Source: Blumeriella jaapii
Taxonomy: Eukaryota; Ascomycota; Leotiomycetes; Helotiales; Drepanopezizaceae
Direction of reading: 5' to 3'
Length of the DNA: 64,000 bases
Assembly (NCBI GenBank): GCA_009599575.1
Contig: VWND01000083.1
Span: forward strand, 124,001-188,000
Part shown: positions 1 through 11,745 of the stretch, in pieces
Layout of the letters: every line of letters begins with the position of its first letter
How positions within the stretch are numbered: position 1 is the stretch's first letter
Translations under genes and position numbers: made by a program
Notes under the pieces: model-generated
Databases searched by the model: none
What the model was told of the DNA's origin: nothing
Seen by the model: only the letters and a program-made list of their open reading frames with translations

Positions 1-1060
1 AGTATTTCGAAAACTGCAAAGCTTTCGTTAAAAATTACATTTTTTGCTAAAAACGAAAGCCTAGCCGAAAAAAAAACTTATTATATCCGACGTAATCTTT
101 TAGAATCTGGAAAAAGATTAATTTCGACGTTATACGCGTACCGATCACCGACCGCGGATATACGTATTTCGTATTCGCTATCGACGATTTATTTAAATAA
201 TTTAAAAAGCGATTTTTTCGAAACGCAATTTCCGAAGTTATAACGATTTTTTTTTAAAAAAACGTTATATATCGATACGGTTTATTTAGCAAATTAAACG
301 TTAATAATAAATCCGAAAACAAAAGCGTTATCGAAACTTTTATAAAAAAATACAATATTTAGCGTATTTAAATTTTAGCTTATAATTCGAAAAACAACGG
401 ATTCGTTAAACGAAACTATAAAAATATTTTCGACGACTTTTCAAAAGCCATTCGAAAAAGCTATAAGCGTTAATCGCGGAAATTCTCGGAAATGCTTTTT
501 ATTATGCGTATATATATATACGCTTTTATTAAAATAATTTTATTTTTTATTTAATACGGCAAAAACGCTCGACTGTTTTTAAAAACAAAATAACTTGTAT
601 AAAAGCTTTATAACGTGGTTAAAATAAAAACGAAAGCAAATCTGTTAGTAATAAAATTTAAATAATTCGATTACCGCGATATAAATATAAAAAAAATAAT
701 TCTAAAAAAGAAAAAGTATAAAAAAGCAGTTAAAAAAGTCTGAAATAAAACCAAAGTTTTAAAAAAAACGCTAATCAAAAAAAAAAATCTAATTTTAATT
801 TACGACGTCCAGCGCGCTATTAATAAATCGGCCGATATTAAGCTTGATTATAAATAGCTCGGATCTTACGAAATATACAAAGCCGAATTAAATAAAAGCT
901 ATTATAAGTTTACGAAATTCGATAGAACGAAACTAAAAAAAACGTTCGCCGCCAACCGATTAAAGCGATTTTACAAAAAAAATCAGCAAATTTACTTATT
1001 AAATTTTAATTTAAAAACCGATTCCGACTTTAGCGATTCCGACGACGATTCCGACCAAAG
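1..1060 (+). pseudogene. B1 integrase remnant
   Basis: This is the C-terminal half of a Ty3/gypsy integrase in the plus strand. The core begins near 136 with TDRGYTYFVFAIDDL, which matches the catalytic start region of this fungal family. The second catalytic aspartate now reads asparagine (context NNKSEN) and the glutamate reads lysine (context FVKRNY), both explained by G-to-A changes. The C-terminal GPY-like part (LGSYEIYKAEL) and a closing NRLKRFY motif lie at about 850-990. It is interrupted by several TAG/TAA codons where Trp or Gln is expected. The N-terminal zinc-binding part is outside the window. Confidence 0.75.
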
Positions 1061-1649
1061 CGATTATACGCTTAAAAAAAAAAACCTTTTAAAAAAGTTT
1101 AAAAACAGCCGAACGATAATCCCGCTGCTAAAACCATAATTCAAATCGTGATTTCATTTATAATAAAAAAAAGAAAAATGCTTATAAAATTATTTACTAA
1201 TTGTTTTACTGTTTTTATTATTTATTATTTTCTTTTTTATTATATATTGTTTTATTGTTTTTGTTTTGCTTTGCTTTGTATATAAACTATTTATTTTTAA
1301 AACCTTTTTTTATATTATTTAAAACATTTATTATATTTTTTTTTGTTTAATTATACTTTTATTTACCAAAACAAAAGCTTTGTATATATTTAAATCATAT
1401 ATCTGATACATTTATATTATTCGCATACTTTACGAAAACTATTTTTTATACATTTTATTATTTGCTATTTTCTGCACTATTTGCTTTTTTTGCTATTTTA
1501 AACGAATGCTTGCCTAAACAGTTATAATTTATTAAAAAAACAGCATACGAATTTCCGTAATTTTTAAATACAAATATTTTATAATTCCTATACTTTTTTT
1601 TAATTACTTTTTAATAAATATAATACATTTTTTTAATTAATAAACCTAT

Positions 1650-4600
1650 CGATATTATATCGTTTTTTAAGCAAAACGTTGCCAAACCTAGCAAATTTAT
1701 TTTTAATTTATTTTAAAACGGAATTATTATACGCAATTTTTCCGAATTTAAGCAAATATATAATACCGCTATTTTAAATTAATAAATAGCTTTCGTAAAA
1801 ATATTTATAAAACAATTCGATATAATAACTGAAAACGTTAACGAATTTTTATTCGATTACGAAAACTTCGTTAAAGCTGAATTCGTTCGCAGAAGCTTTA
1901 ATTACGACAAATTCTTATTAAATTACGATAACGTTTTAAAAGCTTTTGCCGAAGCAAAAAAAGCTCGAAATAACAAAAAAAAAATAACAAACCGAATATT
2001 GCGCTTTTTGCTAAATTAATAAAAAAAAAATATTCAAAAATACGTTTTTAGCAAAATAACCGGTATTATTTTATTTCGGCATTTCGTTCGTTTTTTCGAA
2101 ACTATTATTTTTACGAAAAAAAAAGTCTGAATATTAAACGCTTATATTTTTAAAACGCAAGCTCTGAAAGCTAATAATCTAAAAGCCCGCAGATTTACAA
2201 ATTTTTTTATAGCTGTTTGCAAATTAGTCGACGACGTTATGCAATCGCTAAAAAAAATCTTAATCGGCTGCGAAATCTTAAATCTGACCTTTTTTTAAAA
2301 TAAAAAACTAAGCGTCGCCAAATATAGCATTTTTATACCGAACGAAAAAAACGACGCTATTTCGATATTTCAAATCTACGACGACGAAAAAAACGAAAAA
2401 GCTAATATTATTTTCGTTTAATTCGAAAAGATATACGCAATAGCAATTAATATTTTTAAAATAATTAAAACAATTCGGCGATTTTTATTTTCAATTGTCG
2501 AAAACGAATCCGAAAACGAAATTAAAAACGTAATAATAAATAACCGCTTATTCGAATATAAAAAATTTATTATGCCTGTAAAAACGATTTCGAAAAAAAT
2601 AAAAACAAAAAACGTAAAAAAGCGCGCCGATATTTTCGAAATTCTTTTTATTCGGCGGAAAAAATTATTCGCGTCGCTAACAAAAAAAACACCGCGAATA
2701 AAAACGGCCGGAAATCGACGCCGAATTATAAGTTTTAAATTAATTAATAAAAAACGCGACGATTTTACGAAATCAGATTTAAAAAACGCCGGCATTTCGA
2801 AAAAAAAAAACTTAAACGATTTTAAATCTGATTTTTCGAAATTAAATACGCAAATATCAAAAACGTTTGCTGCGTTTAAAAACGTCGTACCGCTATCGCT
2901 AATATTTTAAATTTTAATAAAAGCATTTAAAATCTCGATTATTGCACGATTCGACCGAAAAAGCTTAAAAAAAAATATCGAAGTTATCGCGGAAAAAATC
3001 ATATAAAAAACGCAAAATTAAATTATTTTGTTTAAAACTTTCGCTTTCGACGACGAAACGATTTAAAAAGTTTTACTTCGATATTTTTATATAAAAACCA
3101 AATAAACCCGTTAATTTTTTTTTTTTTTGCTTCGAACGAAAACTAAACTAAGCTTTTTTCGAAAAACTGTAAATATAATACGTCGAAACAAATAAAAAAA
3201 TTTTTTAAAAACGGTAACCCGTTTTTATTCGAGTTTTTTTTTCGCTGAGAAACTCCGATTTTTCAATTTCGTTTTTACGAATAACGTTAACGCTAAAAAA
3301 AACGGCAAATTCTGTTATTTTTATATATATTATTACGCGGCGTATTGCGATTTAATTACAAAAAAAAATTAACGTTATCGGTTTCGCTAATCGATTCGCT
3401 GCTATCAGAAATTCGAATTATAACGTATTCGAAATTAATTTTAATAATTAATTTATATTCCGACGAAAAACTGCGAAAACTATTTAAGCGCGCGCTAAAA
3501 TTTATTTAAATTACGCAAATTTTAAAGCAGATTCTAAAGCTTTTAGCGCGATTATAAAATTCGATTGAAACGTAAAAAAATAAAAATAACAAATATTTTT
3601 AAAAGCCGATTTTTCTAGCTTTTTAACCGAAAATGTTTTTCAGAATTTATTCGAATTAAACTGCGAATTCGTTAATTACGTAAAATTTCATAACGGAAAA
3701 AACAAGCTATTGCTGTATTTTATAAAAAAAAAAGTAATTATATACAAATATTATTTTCGATTAATTAAAACCCAAAAAGCGCTTACAGCTTTTTTCGCTA
3801 ATATATTTTACAATTTTACTTAATAAGCTTTTAAAATGCACCCCGGCTTTTATTTCGCTGTTTTGATTATTCGAAACTTTAAAAACTGCCGCTTCGTAGC
3901 ATATTTTAACGTTCCGATCGTTTTAAGTCTCGCTGGCCCCGATCGTATTACAATTATAAAATTCGATATCGCCGATTTTTAAAAAAAAAAAAAAATCGAA
4001 AATCTTACCGACGTTATTTTCGATTACTACGTTCTGCCTGCATTCGCATACAATTCGAAAATAATCGAAGCTTATTTGTAATTATATTACGACGCCAAGC
4101 TGATTAAAACCATTCAGAAAAACTCAGCTTTTTCGTACTTCAGCGCGTTTAACAATAACCTCGGTTATTTTATCGGATTACGAAACCGAAAGCTACGAAA
4201 TAAAAAATAAAATAACTTTTATCAGCTTTTCGATTAAGCAAAAGGTTTTCGTTAAATTTAAAACCTAAAAAACCGACGGCGTAATATTAATTTATTCGAA
4301 TAATTACACGACGTAAAAATACAAAAACTATTTCGAAAACGATAATCCGATAAATAATTTAATATTATTTATATTGCGGCGAAAACAACTACAGCATTTT
4401 CGGTAGTTTCGATTGCAAACGACTACTTCCGAATTATTTCGTAAAATAATTTCTTTTACAAGCTTCGAAGCTTTTTCAAAAGCATTCGTCGGCAAATAAC
4501 CGTAATCCGACCTATTAGTTTTACGCGAAGCAAAAGCGTTAATCGGTTTTAATTACGACGAACTAATCGATTACTTTTACGATTTTAATACAAAACTTTT

Positions 4601-4910
4601 TAATGCTTTTTGCAAAACGTAAAACCACGTTTAAAAGCTGGAATTTATTATTTACGAAGAAAAATCGTAAAAAGCATTCGTCGCGGCGACGCTTAATAAT
4701 ATTATCGACGAAAAAACTATTAAAACGTTTGTAAATCTAAACGATATTTCGACTAATATTTTATCGAGTTATTTTTTAGAAAAACAAAATAAACAAAATA
4801 ATTTCAACGATAAGCGAAACGCTACTTTTCCGTAAAAGCTAATAGCAAAAAGGCCAAAAACGGGTTAAAAAACCAAAAAAATATAAGGCTAAAAAATTCA
4901 GTTTTGATTA
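1650..4910 (+). pseudogene. B1 copy of the unrecognised coding-like tract downstream of integrase
   Basis: After a ~600-bp AT-rich gap behind the integrase, the plus strand again shows long codon-like stretches with few stops. Examples are a Lys/Arg-rich segment at 2572-2907, including the run KKRADIFEI and AGNRRR, and a segment at about 3290-3960. The same order occurs in B3 (21150-17900) and, in part, in the host element (14080-11746). Conserved stretches keep CpG-containing codons and the frame is recoverable between stops. I recognise no family: no RT, RNase H, integrase, chromodomain, dUTPase or envelope hallmark is visible. It could be one large ORF or two, or degraded cargo. Confidence 0.5.
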
Positions 4911-5012
4911 ATTAGTTTTAAATCATATAAAATAAACTAGATTATATTTACTAAAGTTATATTTTTTTTTAATCGTAGTCAAAAACGACTACGTATATTA
5001 TTTAAAACAAAA

Positions 5013-5252
5013 TGTAAAACGGTAATACTTTGTATTAATAAAAGCTGATAATTTTAGCTATAGTCGAGATATAAACCCTTCCGAAACCTTTTGTTATTAA
5101 CTACTTTCAACAGATATAAAAGCAAAGCACCCTTTTAAATAATACTATAAGCACGCAGTCCAATTTATACTTTCACTTATTTTTTTTTTCCTTTCTTCAG
5201 TCTTTTCTAGGGATTCCCTAGATTATCTTACCCACCGACATGTGGCCGTATC
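5013..5252 (+). repeat. 3' LTR of B1, first part
   Basis: It starts TGTAAAACGG. It continues at 11719-11745 after the G1 insertion, giving 267 bp in all, the same as the other three LTRs of this family. The end TTTTACA pairs with the start TGTAAAA. Confidence 0.9.
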
Positions 5253-5546
5253 TGTGACGATCTAATCAGTCGGAGGGCTGGGAGATCAGTCAACTGGTCG
5301 CCGTGTTCACATGGTATGAAACGAGCCTTTGGTTCTGTAACAAAGATATTCACTTAGAATCAACAACTGCAGAAGGCAGAGGTTGCTAAGGGGAGAGAGC
5401 CTTATATACATAATAGTCTCCACAGTTGATGGGGAGACCCACCAGAAGACCAGGGAGCTTGCAGCTATACGTAGTTGCTGGAAAGCTTGCAGCTATACGT
5501 AGTTGCTGGGATGACACGAGAAGTGGCAACAGAATGAATCGTCACA
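5253..5546 (-). repeat. G1 LTR, left copy (3' LTR of the element)
   Basis: 294 bp, differing from the right copy at 17 positions. It contains a tandem duplication of about 28 bp built on the unit GCTTGCAGCTATACGTAGTT (about 5455-5510). Confidence 0.95.
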
Positions 5547-5556
5547 CTACCCCCCC
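5547..5556 (-). other. G1 polypurine tract
   Basis: On the minus strand GGGGGGGTAG lies directly against the 3' LTR (TGTGACG...). This is the expected plus-strand priming site. It overlaps the last codons and stop of pol. Confidence 0.7.
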
Positions 5557-8500
5557 GTCCGAAAAAAGCGCGCCCTCGAGCTTTTATCCATTAGTACGTC
5601 ACTATCCAAGTGATCGTACGAATCCAAACCTTCGGAATATACCTTCAGCCAGTCTACAAGTTTTGCAGAAGGACCGGAAAGCTCCTTATGCGCCAAATGA
5701 AAGTCGCGCACTTTCAGAAGAGCGTACATAAAGTCAGACGCGGGGTACCACGTGAAATCTTCATCTAAGCCTACCCAAAAAGCTCTGTACTAAAGGATCT
5801 TCCGCTGCATTCGACAGGCGATCAATTTTTCGACTTCGTATTCAAGCTCATCAATTATATTAATAGGTTTAGGGGCTGGGTTAACCTGACCTGAAAGCGC
5901 GTCGTCAGCTGCTTTACGCAGTCGACTAGCGTAAAAAACTGGGTGTACGTTCATAGTACTAGAAAGGTCTAGCTTAAAAGCGTTGTCGAAAATTTTGGCT
6001 ACAACCTTAAAAGGGCCGTTTGTAAGATTGTCGAGCTTGCGAAAGGGCCGGAAGGTCGGAAATGGGCGCATATCGAGCCATACGTAGTCGCCAACGTCAA
6101 AATCGTTCGCGCGGCGAAACCTATTCGCACTCCTTTTCATCTTGTCGTGGGCTTATTAAAGATGCGATTTGGCGAGGTTCCAGGCGTCGTAGTGGCGGCG
6201 AGCGTACGCACGAGCTTCGTCCGCGTTTAGCTTATGTAAGGGGTTGGGGGAGGAGGAAGTATCGAGCTTCCAGTTCCAATTGGTGTAGGGAGTATAACCG
6301 TGTACAACTTCAAAGGGTGAAAGGCCACCTAGACTCTCGTAAAGGAGGACCATTTGGGCGAAATCCATCATTGGAAGAAATTCGCTCCAATCGTCTTGAT
6401 AGAAGTTCACGAAGGGTCGAAAGCGTTTTTACAGGTATTAGTTGTAAATTTCGGTCTGACCGTCGGTTTCAGAATAAGCGGCTGTCGAAAGCTTCAGTTG
6501 CGTACCGAGTATTTTGTTCAATTCAGACCAGAAGGTAGACCAATACTAGGGGCCACGATCGCTAATAATACTCTTTAAAGGGCCAAAATACCTGTACACG
6601 TGGAATATATACAGTTTGGCGAGGCCTCGAGCGTCGATATTCTTATGGCAAAGGATCGAAATAGCCTGCTTGGAAAAGCGATCTATCACTACAAACACGT
6701 TATCGTAACCGTATTTGTCTTTGTTAAAGCTGCAAAAATCCATTGTAACGTGCTCCCAAGGATGGTCAGAAACAGAAAAAAGCTGAAAAAGGCCGGAGCG
6801 CTTATCTCTTGGAACAAAACTCCTTCGACAAGCGTGGCAGTTGCGACAGTATTGTTTTACGAAAGCTGTCATACCTCGCCAATAATATTGGTCCGAAAGC
6901 AATTGCGTAGTCTTGCGAGCGCTAGGATGAACGGTAGAGATCTGGTCGTGCACTTCTCGTACAAAAGCCAGACGAAAATGATCGACGTCTGATACTATCA
7001 GGCGACCGTAATATAACAGTAGGTCGCGTTCAAATGTATACGGAATGTTGTTATCGTTCCCCCTCGTAGCGTCTCGTACAGCTTCCTTTCGGAAGGCCAT
7101 CAGACTGCTAGCTGTGCGATTAGCGTGGAGAAGCTGGTCAACGACACGGAGTGCGGGTAAGAGATCAGCTATTTCAACGATAAAAACAGCTGTTTCGAAG
7201 GCCGTGGGCGGTCGAAATTCTTCAGTCAAAAGGCGGTAATCGATCTGATCGGCTCGAAAAAGTGTTTGCAGGCGCTGGATGCGTTTAAAAAAGTTTTAGC
7301 GGTCGAGTTCGCTCGTACGACGTATCAATGCGTCAGCCAGAAAGTTGTGTTTACCTGGTCTATACGTAATAAGAAAATTGTAGTCGGCGAAAAGTTCGGC
7401 CCAGCGTGCTTATCGAGCGTTCAAGAGTTTGAAAGTCATAAAGTACTCCAAAACCTTGTGATCAATAATTATTTTAATCTAATAAACTGAGCCAGCCAGT
7501 TCAGCACGAAAGTTGCCTAAAGATCTCACGATTGCGAGCATCTCTTTGTCGTGTACGACGTAGTTTAGCTCTGCGAAGGCCATGATTTTGCTAAAATAAG
7601 CGACTGAGAGCCAGTCGTCGCCATGGAATTGCGAAAGCACAAAAGCTACCACGCCGTCGGAAGCGTCAGTCTCCAACATGCAGGAAAGGTCTTACCTATA
7701 ATATTGTAGAACTGATGCAGTAGTAAAGGCTAGTATAAAAAGGTCGAAACTCTCCTGACACTCAGAAGTGAAATTAAAAAGAACGTTAGCCTTGGTCAAA
7801 TGGACCAGAGGCTTTGCAATTATACCATAATCTCGAATGAAACGTCGGTAAAAGTTACAAAAACCAAAGAAGCTCTATACACCTTTTACAATAGTAGAAG
7901 GCTTCCAGTAGGCGACCACGGAAACTTTCTCTGGATCTACCTCTAAGCCTTCAGTCGAAATAATAAAGCCTAAGTAACGGGTCCGTGTAACGTTAAATTC
8001 AGACTTCCGAATATCGGCCTGTAATCCAGCGTCAGCGAGCCTTTGAAGCACCTTGCGAACGTGTGTAGCGTGTTCCAAAGGGTCGGACGAATAAATAAAA
8101 ATATCATCCAGGTATACAATACAGAAATCGTCCAAATAATCGAAAAGAACGTCGTTCATATAGCGTTAGTAAGTTGCGGATCCATTAATGAGGCCAAAAA
8201 GTAGCACCTTGCACTTATAGGCGCCGTAACGCGTACGAAACGTCGTCAGTTCTTCACTAGCGGGGTCCATTCGAATTCTGTGGAAAGCTTAACGAATATC
8301 GAGCTTCGTAAAAATTCGCGCTCCCGAAAGACGAGCAAAGGTCTCATCGATAAGAAGGAGGGGGTAGCGATCCTTACGAATAACATTATTAAAAGCTCGA
8401 TAATCGATACAAAAACGCAGTGAACCGTCGGGTTTTTTGGCGAAAAGCACTGGAGCAGCGAAAGGAGCGGTGGAAGGTTCGATAAAGCCTTTATCAAGGT

Positions 8501-9794
8501 TATCTTACAGGTAGGTCTTAACAATCTCGAGTTCCGGAATCGACATCTTATACAAAGGAGTGTATTTTAGCTCTTTCTCACTTACAATAAGCTCGATCTT
8601 ATAGTCGTAGGGCCGGTAAGAAGCTAGCTCGTTACTGGCGGCCTTAGAAAACACGTATTCGAGGTCTTTATACTCCGGAGGGAAAAATTCGAGGAAAGGT
8701 TCATTCGAAATTAGCTCCGCTAAGCTGATTGAAAGGATCGAAATCGATATTTCATTAGTCCTGAAACGTTCGAAAAGACTGTAAGATTGGGTCTTAAAAG
8801 AAGTGTTGTACGTAAAGTCGTCTAGTATTCTGTCGATCTCGTACAAGAAGGTTGAAAACACTTCAACTGCTTCCTTTCTAAAAATCAGCTTAAAAGCGTA
8901 TGCAATAATCTGGCAGATGAAGATTGGGTAAACAATAGATTAAGAGACTCGTCTTCGAACTGGTCGTTTGGAAGGTTCAGAAAATGGCTTGTCTGAACTA
9001 TCGATTATATTAAGCTAAAAGGCCATCGCGGCGAGAGCCTTCTTTCGGTCTTTGGTATAACTGTTCTTCGTAAAACGAGGAAGCTGTTCTGACGAAGGGA
9101 GAAAAGAAGGGGAAGAAATAATAGAAGGGGGATCGGCAGCCTGGGAAGATGGTGTAATTTCTTATATTATCCCACTGGCGTCGCCATCGAAATTAGCACC
9201 GCGAATGAAATTCGACCTTTTCGCGCTCCGCACAGCGTCGTAAGTCTGCCACAATTGGTCAAGATTCTTGTCACGTCTCACAGCGTCGTTTTGATAGCGA
9301 AATTGAATCTTTCGGAAGTGCAAATAAAAGACTTCAATACAACGAGCGTAAAAGGCTGTGGGAGGGTAAAACTTCGGCCAATAAAGCTTGCGTTTATTAC
9401 AGTCTAATAAAACTTGGTGTTCGGCCAGCCAAGCTCTTCCTAAAATCACACCATGATTTCCGAGGTTGGTAATCAAAAAAGGAGTGAACGATTGTATTCG
9501 ATTGTCAACAATAAGATTAAAAAGCGTAAAATATGTAATTAAATGGCCACGAGCTCCATTATACCCTTTTACAAGAAAAAAAGCCGGAAAAAATTGAATC
9601 AAAAGTTTTAAAAAAAAAAAAAAGAACTTGATCAGCGCCGAATCGATCAACGCATAACCGTTCGCTCCAAAGTCGGCGAGCGCCTTCACCTTATACGAAA
9701 GGCCATTCTTGGTAAATATAACGGAAATTGTCAATAAATCGCCACCAAAAAGCTTTCGAACGTCAAAGTAACGCATATCGCGCAACACGCCCAA
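5547..9794 (-). pseudogene. G1 pol: protease, RT, RNase H, integrase, chromodomain
   Basis: A single reading frame of about 1,415 codons is kept from 9794 (TTG; the true start is uncertain) to TAG at 5549-5547. It has internal TAA/TAG stops but no frameshift seen. In order: aspartic protease (9794-9162; ADFGANG in place of the usual DSGA, so Ser to Phe; flap-side ILGRAWL), RT (about 8860-7870; FCIDYRALN region, YLDDI at about 8110), RNase H (about 7690-7500; LETDASDG), the H..C..C zinc-binding domain (about 6890-6800), integrase core (MDFCSF, SDRGP, TDGQTE, all three acidic residues kept), and a C-terminal chromodomain (about 5850-5690). The stop codon abuts the 3' LTR and the polypurine tract encodes the last residues. 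Confidence 0.9.
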
Positions 9795-9808
9795 AAAGAA
9801 AGCTTTGC

Positions 9809-11296
9809 TTAGGCCTGGGCGTTTCCCCGACTAGCGGAAAAGCCTTCGACTTCCTCGTGTGCGTCTTGGAAGTCGTCTGGAAGGAAGTTTTCGTCTTCAC
9901 TACCACTATCAAAGGGCGAATCCTCGGCCGGTTCGACCTCGTTTACACCTACCAGCCTGGAAGGGCCTTTGGATGGAACCGAAGGTCGGCCCGTAAAAGG
10001 TCGTGCAGATTGGCCTCGAACCTTCTGATGTGAAGTAAAGGACGAGCGTTGTCGTTGGTCCGATCGAAAGGAAAAAACGCCAGGGGGAGCGTTCTGGCGT
10101 GGAGAAAAAGGAAGAACAGGGGGCTGAGGAGGAGCCTGTGAAGCACTTGAACGACTCTCGTACATACGATTTGACTCGTAGTACGCTTTGGTTAAAAACC
10201 TACCACCTTGATGAATAGTAAACTTGGTTGAAAAGCGACTCGCGTATAGAATTCGTTCAGCCAACTGACCTTGTTCTTCTTGACGGACGGCGGTGAGCCA
10301 ATCCTTGAAGATCGTTGTACGCGCCCATTCCAAATGCAGCTTTTCTCGTAGACGCCTTGGTATTTTGTCGCGAAAAGCGTCTCGAAGCTGTTTGTCAGTC
10401 CGTATTTGAGCGTTCGCTGCGAAAATGGAAAATCGCAGATAAAATCGCCAAAAATCGTCGTGCGTACTCATTGCAAGCATCTTAAACTCGTCTTCCGCCC
10501 TCTGAACGTCTGAAGGGTCGGCCAGGAAATCGGCGACCTCTTTCACTAATTCTTCGGGAGGTGTAGGGTCGGAACGGTCCAAAATACGCGGGGTCAGAAA
10601 CTCCCTTGCCACGCCTTCGGTCTGATCGAATATATAATTCTTGCGGGATCGATCGCCAGCGAAGTAGTCGTAGTAAAGTTCGAAGTTGTCGAAAACTCTA
10701 GTCTCCCAATGGCGTGCTTTGTAATCTTCACCATCATCTAGCTTAAACTCAAGGTTCGGAACGCGCTCTATACGAGCTAGTCGAGAATCAGCAGATAAAT
10801 AAGAACCATAGCGTTCAAAAGGCGCGCTAAGGTCTTGGCCGTCAGGGGAAGATCCAAAAAGAGTTCGCGAAAAGCGTAAAAATTGATTTGCAGCGTCTGT
10901 TGGTTAAAATGAAACGTTGCGAGGAGAGGAAGGAGCAGCAGATTCGCGACTGGCAGAGGCACGTTCGATAAATTCTACCAAACGCTCTGATTAAAGGGTC
11001 TGTCGCAATCGCATAGCCTCCAGAAGTTATCGTTCACGCTCTTGCGCTTCTTTCAATTGATTTTACAAAAGTCTCAACTAAACGCTCTTAGCGCTAGGCT
11101 GGGAGGTGGCAGGCGAAGTGGTTGGCGCTCTGCCTTTTCCTTTGTTCTTCTTTCCTCGGGGGGAGGACTGTTCTTCAAAAAAAGAAGCTTCTAGGGGAGG
11201 TTGCTTCTTCGCTGATTAAAAAAAGGAGGGAGGTTGAAGTGTAATAGCAGAAGCTGAAAAGCTCTGCTAAGAGGAGGATCGTTGAACAGGAGCCAT
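9809..11296 (-). pseudogene. G1 gag, 496 codons with premature stops
   Basis: The frame from ATG at 11296 to TAA at 9811-9809 is unbroken in phase. Seven in-frame stops in the N-terminal third were traced, all TAA or TAG in places where CAA/CAG would fit. The last 267 codons are open. The gag core (about residues 190-340) has the acidic, aromatic pattern of fungal gypsy gag (FWRFYLRFS; LREKLHLEW). The tail is Ser/Pro/Arg-rich then acidic, and I see no CCHC zinc knuckle. gag ends 14 nt before the first sense codon used here for pol, in another frame, so pol expression would need reinitiation or frameshifting. Confidence 0.85.
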
Positions 11297-11419
11297 CCTT
11301 CGCGAAGTGCGGAAATAGGCCTTCTCACGACCGGTCGATCACCTTGATGTGACCCGTAAGGAATTCGAAGGAAAAGATAATTTACGCCGTCGCCAGCGTA
11401 GAAAAAAAATTGTTAATAA

Positions 11420-11713
11420 TGTAACGATCTAATCAATCGGAGGGCTGGGAGATCAGTCAACTGGTCGCCGTATTCACATGGTATAAAACGAGCCTTTGGT
11501 TCTGTAACAAAGATATTCACTTAAAATCAACAACTGCAAAAGGCAGAGGTTGCTAAAGGAAGAGAGCCTTATATACATGATAGTCTCCACAGTTGATAAG
11601 GAGACCCACCAGGAGACCAGGGAGCTTGCAGCTATACGTAGTTGCTGGGGAGCTTGCAGCTATACGTAGTTGCTGGGGTGACACGAGAGGTGGCAACAGA
11701 GTGAATCGTCACA
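11420..11713 (-). repeat. G1 LTR, right copy (5' LTR of the element)
   Basis: 294 bp with no indels relative to the left copy. The same internal tandem duplication is present at about 11621-11677. Confidence 0.95.
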
Positions 11714-11718
11714 GTATC

Positions 11719-11745
11719 AGTCTGGTTTTCCTACCTACTTTTACA
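11719..11745 (+). repeat. 3' LTR of B1, second part
   Basis: This is the last 27 bp of the LTR interrupted by G1, ending TTTTACA. Position 11714-11718 is the duplicated target GTATC. Confidence 0.9.

Larger units (their letters stand above)
5253..11713 (-). mobile_element. Element G1: lightly mutated Ty3/gypsy chromovirus
   Basis: This 6,461-bp element is bounded by 294-bp LTRs that start TGTGACGAT and end ATCGTCACA, a perfect 9-bp terminal inversion (the right copy starts TGTAACGAT). It has a perfect 5-bp target duplication GTATC (5248-5252 and 11714-11718). It was inserted in the 3' LTR of B1; the empty site can be read at about 17530-17545, 28550-28565 and 40122-40137. Minus-strand gag (11296-9809) and pol (9794-5547) each keep one reading frame. 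They are broken by premature stops; the seven traced in gag are TAA/TAG in places where CAA/CAG would fit. Composition is much less AT-rich than the surrounding elements, so it is the youngest insertion seen. Confidence 0.95.
1..11745 (+). mobile_element. Element B1: 3' part of a second copy of the same gypsy family, cut by the window edge
   Basis: B1 reads on the plus strand. It begins inside the integrase at the window start, continues through the unrecognised 3' tract, and ends with its 3' LTR (5013-5252 plus 11719-11745), which is split by element G1. Bases 1-5012 are the reverse complement of about 17784-22790 in B3. After the LTR end (TTTTACA, 11745) the sequence jumps into the middle of the 3' tract of the host element, so B1 was inserted there. 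Its other LTR and target duplication are outside the window. The copy is heavily mutated by C-to-T and G-to-A changes. Confidence 0.85.
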
